Assembly (NCBI GenBank): GCA_035759745.1
Contig: DASTUF010000022.1
Location: 1-12,487 of the forward strand
Reading direction: 5' to 3'
Length of the DNA: 12,487 nucleotides
Source: CAMLHP01 sp035759745
GTDB taxonomy: Bacteria > Gemmatimonadota > Gemmatimonadetes > Gemmatimonadales > GWC2-71-9
The translations under genes were made by a program, and so were the position numbers. Positions 7,034 through 12,487 of the stretch are shown here, one piece after another; positions within the stretch are counted from its first letter, which is position 1; each line of letters starts with the position of its first letter. Below the pieces are notes generated by a model. It ran no database searches. It was not told the DNA's origin and worked only from the letters and a program-made list of their open reading frames with translations.

Positions 7034-7602
7034 TACCCCTCCGCCATGGTCAGTTCAAACGATGAGGGCGAGGTCACGCAGGCCCGCACGCAGATACCGC
7101 AGCCCACGCACCCTTCCGCCCGGATCACAGGATGTCCTTCCGTGTCCATTGCCAGCGCCTTGTCGCCCACCGGGCACGCGCCAGCGCAGACACTGCACGC
7201 CAGCCCCTGAAAGGTGATGCACCGCTCGGCGTGGAGCCGCAGCTCGCCCAGGCGATACCCTTCCCATCCCCGCTCCGGCACCAGCAACGCACCGCTGGGA
7301 CACGCCGCCGCGCAGGGCATGTCGGCGCACACAGTGCATGGCTGGATCGACGGGTCGAGGTATGGCGTACCCGCTGCAAGACCACCATCCGGCCGCACCG
7401 TGAGGATCGCCTTCGGCGGGCACACCTCGGCGCACTTGCCGCACCGGGTGCACGCCGCCAGGAACCCGATCTCCGGCAGCGCCCCTGGCGGCCGGAAGTA
7501 GCGCTTCGATACCAGCCGCGCCTCGGCGTCGTCCACCAGGTGCTTGACCCAGCGGTCGAGGCCTGAGCGCAGCAGTGATCTACGGTCGTTGGGCACAGGC
7601 AA
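7033..7602 (-). CDS. Polyferredoxin, four [4Fe-4S] clusters (NapG/MauM-like)
   Basis: 189 residues with four cysteine clusters: C51/54/57/61 (CTRCGKCAEVCP), C89/92/97/101, C128/136/139/143 and C165/168/171/175. The uneven spacing of the second and third is typical of the MauM/NapG ferredoxin type. It should carry electrons, probably in the cytoplasm: RRSLLRSGL at 7-15 recalls a degenerate twin-arginine motif, but no hydrophobic stretch follows. It opens the five-gene operon; its redox partner is not in the window. The start is uncertain: TTG at 7602 or GTG at 7596. Neither has a Shine-Dalgarno, since the repeat array runs right up to the start. Its link to sugar-nucleotide genes is unexplained. 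Confidence 0.83.
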   Translation of the reverse strand: MPVPNDRRSLLRSGLDRWVKHLVDDAEARLVSKRYFRPPGALPEIGFLAACTRCGKCAEVCPPKAILTVRPDGGLAAGTPYLDPSIQPCTVCADMPCAAACPSGALLVPERGWEGYRLGELRLHAERCITFQGLACSVCAGACPVGDKALAMDTEGHPVIRAEGCVGCGICVRACVTSPSSFELTMAEG

Positions 7603-7697
7603 GGGTTTAGGGTTCAGGGGTTAGGGGTTAGGGGTTAGGGGTCAGGAGTTGGGGGTCAGGGGTTCCCTAATCCCTAATCCCTAATCCCTAACCCCTC
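7603..7697. repeat. Mirrored 7-bp word array, telomere-like GGGGTTA / CCCTAAT, with G-quadruplex motif
   Basis: The whole gap between the M1 stop and the ferredoxin start reads as about fourteen consecutive 7-bp units. The first nine are GGGGTTA-like (7603-7665) and the rest CCTAATC-like (7666-7697), roughly the reverse complement. The array can form a long hairpin with few mismatches. On the plus strand, GGGG tracts at 7617, 7624, 7631 and 7638 are spaced by TTA, a canonical four-tract G-quadruplex pattern, with two more tracts at 7651 and 7659. The minus strand has four G tracts in the other half. It could act as a terminator, attenuator or replication pause; no classical U-run is present. 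Confidence 0.85.
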
Positions 7698-10600
7698 CTA
7701 GAACGCCTCCTGGAACCCGAACACCCACCGGAACGCAAACCGATCGCTCGGATCCGCATCAGCCGCCAGCGACGGCTCTTCCACCCAGAGCGGGACGTCA
7801 AAGCGGGTGACGAACCGCGTGTCCCCGATCCGGTGCGCCATGCGGATACCGATCCCGGCATCGCCCGTCATCCCGAAGTCGCTATCGAACGATGCAAGAC
7901 TGCCGTTGCCGGCCAGCACGTCGCCGAAGAGCGCGATCCCCACCCGGTTGAACAGCCCCGCCCGCGGCCGCGACAGCACCGTCTGGTCCAGCTCGAGGTT
8001 CAGCGCCACCAGGCTCGGCGCCGAAAGAAACGGATTCAGGCCCCGCGCGTTGCCGTCACCCGGCACGTGGTAGTACACATCTTCCCGCCGGAACAACGCC
8101 CCGCGAGAACGAGTGAAGGGATTCCAGATCTGGTCATAGGGCCCGGCACCTCCCAGGAACATCTGCCGCTGCCAGATGCCAAAACCTTCCGCCACCAGGA
8201 TGCCACCGAACAGCCGGCTGCCGAAGCTCAGCGTGCGAGTCACCGGCCGCTTCGCCATAAACTCAACTGTGAAGCGCCCATACGGCGCCACACTGTAGTT
8301 CGGCGCCCTGATGGCCCCGACCGCCTTGTCCGCCCTGACCGCCCTGTCCGTCTCGCCCGCCGCAAACACGATGCTTGGCTCGTGATAATACGCCGCACCG
8401 CCCGCCATCGTGCCGCTGGCGCTCAGCGACCACCGGCCGCTGCGGGTAGAAACCCCCGAGTGATACTCGGCTTCTATAGTACCGCCGTCCTCGTAGCCCA
8501 TGCCGATGGTGTAGGCATCGTCCACGACGCCGACCCACTGCAGTCCCAGGCCGCGCCGGAACACCGCGGGTGCACCGAGGCCCGCCGTTTTCGTCCAGTC
8601 GGCACCGATGCGCGCGCCGGCTCGGCCTTCCATGTAGAAGCCCTCGCCCGACGCCTCGAACCCGGGCGCGCGCAGCCACACCGGATTGCGGCCCCGCACG
8701 GCGAAGTTGAAGTCCTTCTCGTCGGCGAGGTCGCCGTTGAGGGCGCCGGTCGCGTAGCTGGCCCAGAGCTCCTTGCGCTCCAACTGGCCCAGATAGTTGG
8801 ACCGCGAGCGCAACCCGAGCGTGAGCCCGCCGACATCGTTGTACCACGCGGTAGGCGCGAGCCCCAGCGCCAGCCGGTCACGGTGCGAGCGCTCGGCAAA
8901 GAACGGATCGGGGTACACATCCACCGGTGCCGCATAGCCGGTGAGCACCTTCGGCAGGCTCAACCCGAACTCATGCCGGTTGTTGAGCATGTTCCAGTCG
9001 TGGGTGCGGACCCGCGGATCCAGCATCACCTCGGCCGGCCGGAACGTGGTCGGCACCTCCACCCACTCCTTCGCCGCCAGCCCTTCGATCCGCACCACTG
9101 TCGTGTCCCCGTCGCCGATCACCGCGACGTCCACCGGGATGCGGCCTTCCTCATGCCGCTCCACCAGCACCCGCGTGATCCATCCGCCATCGGACTGCCG
9201 TTCGCGTTTCGCCTCGGCCACGGCGTAGTCGTAGAGCGGCACCCCGTGCAGGAACTGACCGAAGAAGGTGGACAGGTCCATGCCCGAGACTTCTTCCGCC
9301 ACCGAGCGGAACGCCGCCTCGTTCACGTGCCGCAGCTTCCACCGGTCGTAGAACGTCCGCAGGATCTCGCGCATCACCTCGTCGCCCACGATGTAGCGCA
9401 GCTGGTGGAAGAACAGCTCGCCCCGGCTGTAGATGGAGATGTTGTAGGACGTGAAGTTGCTGTAGTCCTCGCTCCTGAGGCTCGTCGGCTCGGAGAGCCC
9501 CTGGAGGTCGAGCCCCAGGATGAACTCTTCCAGCCCGTGATACTCGTCGGGCGCGCCAAAGGTCTCACCGGCCCAGGTGGACTGGAAGCTGGTGAACCCC
9601 TCGTCCAGCCAGCCCTCGCGCCACTCGTTGTTGGCCAGGATGCCCATGGTGTAGTTGTGCCCCAGCTCGTGCAGGATCAGCCCCTGGCCGGCGGACCCGT
9701 CCATGATCATCATGGGAAACTCGGTGCCGCCGCCCTCGATCCGGTGCACATTGGTCAGCTGGGGCCACGCGAATGGCCCATACAGCGAATCGAGCCACGC
9801 CAGCGCAATCTCGGTGCGCTCCACGGCGACGCCGCCTCCCCATGACTGCTCGTCGCCCGGCTGGTAGAGCACATGCACCGCCACATCCCCATAGTGACCA
9901 CCCTCGTACCGGTAGTCCGGGTTGAGCGACATGGCGAAGTGATGCACGTCCTCGGCGTACCACACGATCCGCTTGCGTCCCGCCGCCGCGCCGCCGCAAT
10001 CGTCCTCCAGCGCCGCCGTGGCGCTGCCATACTCGTCCCGCCGGTACTCGATGGCGCGTCCCTGCTGCTGGCTGGCCCGCTCCCAGCCGGGGTCGCCGCA
10101 CACAGGCACCCCGGTGGCGCCGATCACCTGGTCCTCCGGCACGTCCAGCCGCACGGTGTAGTCGCCGAACTCGCCGTAGAATTCCCCAGCCGGGTAGAGC
10201 GGCTGCTCGGCCCAGCCGTAGGTGTCGTACACCACCACCTTGGGATACCACTGCGCGAAATCGAACCGCCGGCCCCGCCGCCCCTGCCGCCGGGGCGTGG
10301 TCGACGGCCGCGCGTCCCACTCCATCTCGACCGTCATCTCCCCACCTGGCGCCAGCGGCCTCGGCAACTCGAACCGCACGATCGTGCTGTCGGGCGCGAA
10401 CGGATACACTGGCGTCGCCGCCTGCCCCATGATCCGCACATTGCGGACGTGGTTGAAGGCGAAGTCGGGATCCTGGAGGTCGTTGAACCGGCGGCGCCCC
10501 TCCACCGAATCCCGGTCCGACCAGCGGGAGCCGGGCCGGAAGGCATTGAGGTGGAGATGCAGCGAAAAGCTGGTCAGCGTGTCAGGCGAGCGATTCTGGT

Positions 10601-10739
10601 AGGTGACCTGCTCGGTGCCGGAGAGAACCCCCGACGATTCATCCAGCGAGGCGGTGATGTCGTAGGTGACGTGCTGCTGCCACCCGAGCGACGGCTGCTG
10701 CTGCACCGCCGCGACCAGGAGAAGGAGATGTGGGATCAT
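7698..10739 (-). CDS. M1-family (aminopeptidase N-like) zinc peptidase with C-terminal predicted beta-barrel
   Basis: 1013 residues. Residues 1-12 form a short signal peptide (MIPHLLLLVAAV), so the protein is exported. An N-terminal beta domain (about 20-210) is followed by the gluzincin core: GGGTEFP at 336-342 (the GAMEN-type substrate loop), HELGH at 357-361, E380 in LDEGF (HExxH-x18-E), and Y437 in YSRGE as likely transition-state tyrosine. After a domain to about 600, residues about 600-1013 show alternating, aromatic- and glycine-rich strands ending FRWVFGFQEAF, whose terminal Phe fits an outer-membrane beta-barrel signal. This suggests a peptidase anchored in the outer membrane. The ATG at 10739 begins the signal peptide; the open frame upstream is only the repeat array. 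No Shine-Dalgarno is visible. Confidence 0.85.
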   Translation of the reverse strand: MIPHLLLLVAAVQQQPSLGWQQHVTYDITASLDESSGVLSGTEQVTYQNRSPDTLTSFSLHLHLNAFRPGSRWSDRDSVEGRRRFNDLQDPDFAFNHVRNVRIMGQAATPVYPFAPDSTIVRFELPRPLAPGGEMTVEMEWDARPSTTPRRQGRRGRRFDFAQWYPKVVVYDTYGWAEQPLYPAGEFYGEFGDYTVRLDVPEDQVIGATGVPVCGDPGWERASQQQGRAIEYRRDEYGSATAALEDDCGGAAAGRKRIVWYAEDVHHFAMSLNPDYRYEGGHYGDVAVHVLYQPGDEQSWGGGVAVERTEIALAWLDSLYGPFAWPQLTNVHRIEGGGTEFPMMIMDGSAGQGLILHELGHNYTMGILANNEWREGWLDEGFTSFQSTWAGETFGAPDEYHGLEEFILGLDLQGLSEPTSLRSEDYSNFTSYNISIYSRGELFFHQLRYIVGDEVMREILRTFYDRWKLRHVNEAAFRSVAEEVSGMDLSTFFGQFLHGVPLYDYAVAEAKRERQSDGGWITRVLVERHEEGRIPVDVAVIGDGDTTVVRIEGLAAKEWVEVPTTFRPAEVMLDPRVRTHDWNMLNNRHEFGLSLPKVLTGYAAPVDVYPDPFFAERSHRDRLALGLAPTAWYNDVGGLTLGLRSRSNYLGQLERKELWASYATGALNGDLADEKDFNFAVRGRNPVWLRAPGFEASGEGFYMEGRAGARIGADWTKTAGLGAPAVFRRGLGLQWVGVVDDAYTIGMGYEDGGTIEAEYHSGVSTRSGRWSLSASGTMAGGAAYYHEPSIVFAAGETDRAVRADKAVGAIRAPNYSVAPYGRFTVEFMAKRPVTRTLSFGSRLFGGILVAEGFGIWQRQMFLGGAGPYDQIWNPFTRSRGALFRREDVYYHVPGDGNARGLNPFLSAPSLVALNLELDQTVLSRPRAGLFNRVGIALFGDVLAGNGSLASFDSDFGMTGDAGIGIRMAHRIGDTRFVTRFDVPLWVEEPSLAADADPSDRFAFRWVFGFQEAF
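8319..8354 (-). repeat. 9-bp tandem repeat inside the M1 gene
   Basis: Four 9-bp units (GACCGCCTT, GTCCGCCCT, GACCGCCCT, GTCCGTCTC on the plus strand) encode E-T-D, R-A-V, R-A-D, K-A-V at residues 796-807. The unit length keeps the frame. It lies in the predicted barrel region, probably in a loop. Confidence 0.7.
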
Positions 10740-10751
10740 GCAGGAACATAA

Positions 10752-10823
10752 GGGCGTAAGACGTGAGGCGTAGGGCGTGAGGCTACACTCCCGAGCCTGC
10801 TTCACGCCCCACGCCCCACGCCC
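10752..10823. repeat. Mirrored 7-bp word array (GGGCGTR / CCCACGC)
   Basis: It lies in the gap between the atpH stop (10830) and the M1 start (10739). Words such as GGGCGTA, AGACGTG, AGGCGTA and GGGCGTG (10752-10783) are followed, after a short unrelated centre, by CTTCACG and CCCCACG units to 10823. The halves are approximate reverse complements, so a transcript could fold into an imperfect hairpin. It occupies most of the M1 leader. Confidence 0.75.
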
Positions 10824-10829
10824 ATCAGT

Positions 10830-11363
10830 CTACTGCAACAACGCCCGCCTCAGCCGCACCATCCTCCGCCGCACCGACCCGTCGTACACCCGCTCACCCA
10901 CCCGGACGATCGCGCCGCCGAGTACGTTCGGGTCCACCGCGAAGCTGGGGATCACTTCCTTGCCCAGCGCCTTCGACAGCGACTCGGCCACGCTCTTCCG
11001 CAGCGCGTCGTTGGGCTCGCGCGCCACCGTCACCCGGGCGCGCACCCGGTTGAGCGACTGGTCGTGCAGCGCCTGGTACGCCGTCGCGATCTGCGGCAGC
11101 ATTCCCTGCCGGCCCCGCTGCACCACCGCCTGCAGGAACCGCACGAACGGCACCGGCAGGTCACCCAGCGCGTTGGCGAACAGCTCGCTCTTCTTCGCCT
11201 TGGGTACCCGCGGCGACACCAGCACCTGCTGGATCTCGGGCGATGTGGTGATGGCCGACGCCACCGCGTCGATCAGGTCGCCGAACTCGACGTGCGCGTC
11301 CTGGGCAGAGGCCAGGTCGTAGAGCACCTCGGCGTAGTTGCGGGCGACCGCGAGCGCGCTCAA
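10830..11363 (-). CDS. atpH: ATP synthase F1 subunit delta
   Basis: 177 residues, the usual size for the delta (OSCP-type) subunit, which links the F1 head to the peripheral stalk formed by subunit b. The N-terminal helical domain begins AVARNYAEVLYDLA (5-18), and the C-terminal block GGAIVRVGERVYDGSVRRRMVRLRRAL (149-175) is the family signature. The start is TTG at 11363, overlapping the atpF stop as TTGA, with GGAG eight bases upstream; the next in-frame ATG is far downstream. It is the last atp gene of this cluster in the window. Beyond it comes a repeat-filled gap and then the M1 gene, instead of the atpA expected in most bacterial atp operons. Confidence 0.93.
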   Translation of the reverse strand: MSALAVARNYAEVLYDLASAQDAHVEFGDLIDAVASAITTSPEIQQVLVSPRVPKAKKSELFANALGDLPVPFVRFLQAVVQRGRQGMLPQIATAYQALHDQSLNRVRARVTVAREPNDALRKSVAESLSKALGKEVIPSFAVDPNVLGGAIVRVGERVYDGSVRRRMVRLRRALLQ

Positions 11364-11914
11364 TTCTGCGACTCCAGGCTGCCGAGGTAGTCCAGCACCA
11401 GCTTGCGATCGGCGTCGCCCTCGAGCCGCTGCCCGATCAGCCGGCCGGCCGCTGCCAGCGACAGGTCCACCGCTTCGCGCCGCAGGTCCGCAATGGCCCG
11501 GTCCCGCTCGGCGGCGAGGTCGCGCCGGGCGCGAGCCACCAGTTCTTCCTGCTCCTGCCGCGCCTTCTCCAGCACCAGCGCCCGTTCCCGCTCGCCCTGG
11601 GCCCCGGCCTCGGACACGATCGAGTGCGCCTGCGAGCGCGCGTCCTGCAACAACTGCTTCTGCTCCTCCAGTATCCGGGCCGACTCCTCCCGGTTCCGCG
11701 CCGCCTCGGCGATCTGCTTCTCCAGCGCCTGTTCCCGGGCCTCGACCGCGCCCAGGATCTGGGGCCAGGCGAACTTCCAGAGAATGAACAGCAGCGCGGC
11801 GAAGATGACGATGGTCCAGAACATCAGGCCGCCCTCGACCGTCAACGGCCCCCCCTGCGCATGCGCGGGGGTGGCAGAGAGGGCGAGCAGGCCTAGTGCG
11901 ATCGCGGGCTTCAT
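11360..11914 (-). CDS. atpF: ATP synthase Fo subunit b
   Basis: 184 residues. One membrane helix (about 29-50, GLMFWTIVIFAALLFILWKF) is followed by a long charged, Glu/Arg/Ala-rich helix (about 55-165) that forms the dimeric peripheral stalk, and a C-terminal part contacting delta. Unusually for the textbook subunit b, an N-terminal MKPAIALGLLALSATPAHAQ with an AHA-Q cleavage-like site precedes the membrane helix, resembling a removable signal peptide. The ATG at 11914 has no strong Shine-Dalgarno; a start at the internal ATG of residue 31 would cut into the membrane helix and is less likely. Its stop overlaps the atpH start. It is separated from atpE by a repeat array. Confidence 0.92.
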   Translation of the reverse strand: MKPAIALGLLALSATPAHAQGGPLTVEGGLMFWTIVIFAALLFILWKFAWPQILGAVEAREQALEKQIAEAARNREESARILEEQKQLLQDARSQAHSIVSEAGAQGERERALVLEKARQEQEELVARARRDLAAERDRAIADLRREAVDLSLAAAGRLIGQRLEGDADRKLVLDYLGSLESQN

Positions 11915-11955
11915 ATAGGGCTTGGCGCCTGGGAATAAAGGATCATTGGGGACTA

Positions 11956-12018
11956 GGGCTTGTGGCGTGGGGCGCGGGGCGTGGGGCCTTACGCCCTATG
12001 CCCCACGCCCTACGCCTT
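11956..12018. repeat. Mirrored 7-bp word array (GGGCGTG / ACGCCCT) between atpE and atpF
   Basis: Nine consecutive 7-bp words run from GGGCTTG, TGGCGTG, GGGCGCG, GGGCGTG to ACGCCCT, ATGCCCC, ACGCCCT and ACGCCTT. They reach into the atpE stop codon (TAA on the minus strand, 12017-12019). The G-rich and C-rich halves are imperfect reverse complements (about 20 of 25 positions), allowing a long GC hairpin around 11961-12016. Position between the c and b genes suggests an effect on differential expression or mRNA processing. This is inference. Confidence 0.75.
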
Positions 12019-12295
12019 AGAACGTCATCTTCCCCTGAATCAGGAACGCGATGACCGCCACGAACAGCGCGACGCCTTCGACCAGCGCGGCGGCGATGAT
12101 CATGGCCACCTGGATCCGGGCGCTGTTCTCCGGCTGGCGGGCCATGCCCTCGACCGCCTGGCCGCCAATGCGGCCGATGCCGATGCCGGCACCCAGCACC
12201 GCGAGACCGCCGGCCAGGCCGGCACCGATGAGGCCCAGGCCCTTGTCGGCCCCGGCCGCAACCACGTCCTGCACCAGCGCGAGCATCTGCAACAT
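12017..12295 (-). CDS. atpE: ATP synthase Fo subunit c
   Basis: 92 residues forming the two-helix hairpin of the rotor ring. Helix 1 (about 16-52) contains the glycine ladder GAGIGIG (35-41). The polar loop is ARQPE (52-56). Helix 2 (about 60-87) carries the ion-binding carboxylate E73 in ALVEGVALF. Na+-binding c subunits have Gln at the position of I40 and Ser/Thr after the glutamate; here these are Ile and Gly (G74), so a proton-driven ring is predicted. The ATG at 12295 has GGAG six bases upstream. Gene order reads c, b, delta on the minus strand, so subunit a would be expected beyond the right edge. Confidence 0.95.
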   Translation of the reverse strand: MLQMLALVQDVVAAGADKGLGLIGAGLAGGLAVLGAGIGIGRIGGQAVEGMARQPENSARIQVAMIIAAALVEGVALFVAVIAFLIQGKMTF

Positions 12296-12440
12296 GACAA
12301 GCTCCGAACGTAGAGGGAGATCAGTTGTTGTCCCGCCCGCCGTCCGGTGCGCCGACTCTCCCGATCGGCGTCCTCGCGGTCATCCGCCAGCGCCCCGAAG
12401 GGCAGCGGACCTCAGCCGCCACTCAGCGGCTTACAAGACC
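12296..12440 (-). other. Non-coding, potentially structured leader upstream of atpE
   Basis: No gene is seen here. On the minus strand three hairpins can be drawn in succession: AGCCGC/GCGGCT (12414-12431, perfect 6 bp); a longer stem 12383-12409 capped by a C(TTCG)G tetraloop with TCCGC/GCGGA outer pairs; and CGCCGA/TCGGCG (12350-12370, perfect 6 bp). The last ends about 55 bases before the atpE start. It could be an mRNA leader, a processing site between atpB and atpE, or chance structure in GC-rich DNA. Confidence 0.4.
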
Positions 12441-12487
12441 CTTCTCACTTCTCACTTCTCACTTCCCACTTCCCACTTCCCACTTCC
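12441..12487. repeat. 7-bp tandem repeat CTTCTCA / CTTCCCA (runs off the edge)
   Basis: Three perfect CTTCTCA units are followed by three CTTCCCA units and a partial unit cut by the window end. In this window the array is direct, not mirrored; a complementary half may lie beyond the edge. All three minus-strand frames meet stops within it, so it is not the end of a coding region. Confidence 0.92.

Noticed and set aside
7603..7697. CRISPR array or true telomere
   Set aside because: Units are 7 bp without spacers, and the array is internal between two genes, so neither a CRISPR nor a chromosome end fits.
7833..9845. 670-codon plus-strand open frame opposite the M1 gene (and 292 codons at 9873-10751)
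   Set aside because: Antisense to a protein with an intact M1 active site; low-complexity Arg/Pro/His-rich translation with no motif.
10740..10805. Longer M1 start encoding 22 extra residues
   Set aside because: These codons are translated repeat array; the ATG at 10739 begins a proper signal peptide.
7603..12018. Classical rho-independent terminators in the mirrored arrays
   Set aside because: Hairpins are possible but no T-run follows on the minus strand, so I list them only as repeats with possible termination activity.
1..12487. tRNA, rRNA, transposase, integrase or toxin-antitoxin genes
   Set aside because: None recognised on either strand by reading the sequence and its translations.

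Overview
This is a high-GC bacterial chromosome fragment. Most of it is occupied by minus-strand genes. The gene content is a signal-peptide-bearing M1 peptidase with a C-terminal outer-membrane-like barrel, DUF885, a subunit b with a leader sequence, and short-word repeat arrays between genes. This suggests a Gram-negative soil or freshwater lineage such as Gemmatimonadota. That placement is inference: there is no rRNA or other marker in the window.

Layout from left to right. (1) 2-517, minus: N-terminal part of a secreted serine beta-lactamase/esterase-family hydrolase, cut by the window edge. (2) 518-803: a gap dominated by a 40-bp inverted repeat (39/40 identical arms) enclosing a REP-like hairpin and followed by a hexamer array. 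(3) 804-1961, minus: MFS transporter. (4) 1962-2126: divergent gap with two repeat families and a good promoter-like sequence. (5) 2127-3146, plus: putative zinc metallopeptidase, the only plus-strand gene. (6) 7602 down to 3134, minus: a tightly packed five-gene operon of polyferredoxin, mannose-6-phosphate-isomerase-like cupin, sugar-nucleotidyltransferase with a beta-helix tail, DUF885 metallopeptidase, and a D-Ala-D-Ala-ligase-like ATP-grasp enzyme. Its junctions are 1-nt overlap, 1-nt gap, 3-nt gap and 4-nt overlap. (7) 7698-10739, minus: M1 aminopeptidase-like protein fused to a predicted beta-barrel. (8) 10830-12295, minus: ATP synthase genes atpE, atpF and atpH (c, b, delta). (9) 12296-12487: a potentially structured leader upstream of atpE, then a 7-bp tandem repeat at the window edge.

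The atp genes make the membrane rotor and stator of a proton-type F1Fo ATP synthase. The usual next gene, atpA, does not follow atpH; the M1 gene does. In the five-gene operon, the cupin and nucleotidyltransferase point to activated-sugar (mannose/hexose) metabolism. The ATP-grasp ligase sits directly between two different predicted zinc peptidases, a plausible but unproven ligase/peptidase module.

The most striking non-genic feature is in the gaps. Three consecutive gaps on the right (7603-7697, 10740-10829, 11915-12016) carry arrays of about 7-bp words, G-rich in the first half and C-rich in the second. Each can fold on itself and each uses a different word. They reach to or near the neighbouring stop or start codons. 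The 7603-7697 array carries a textbook G-quadruplex pattern on both strands.
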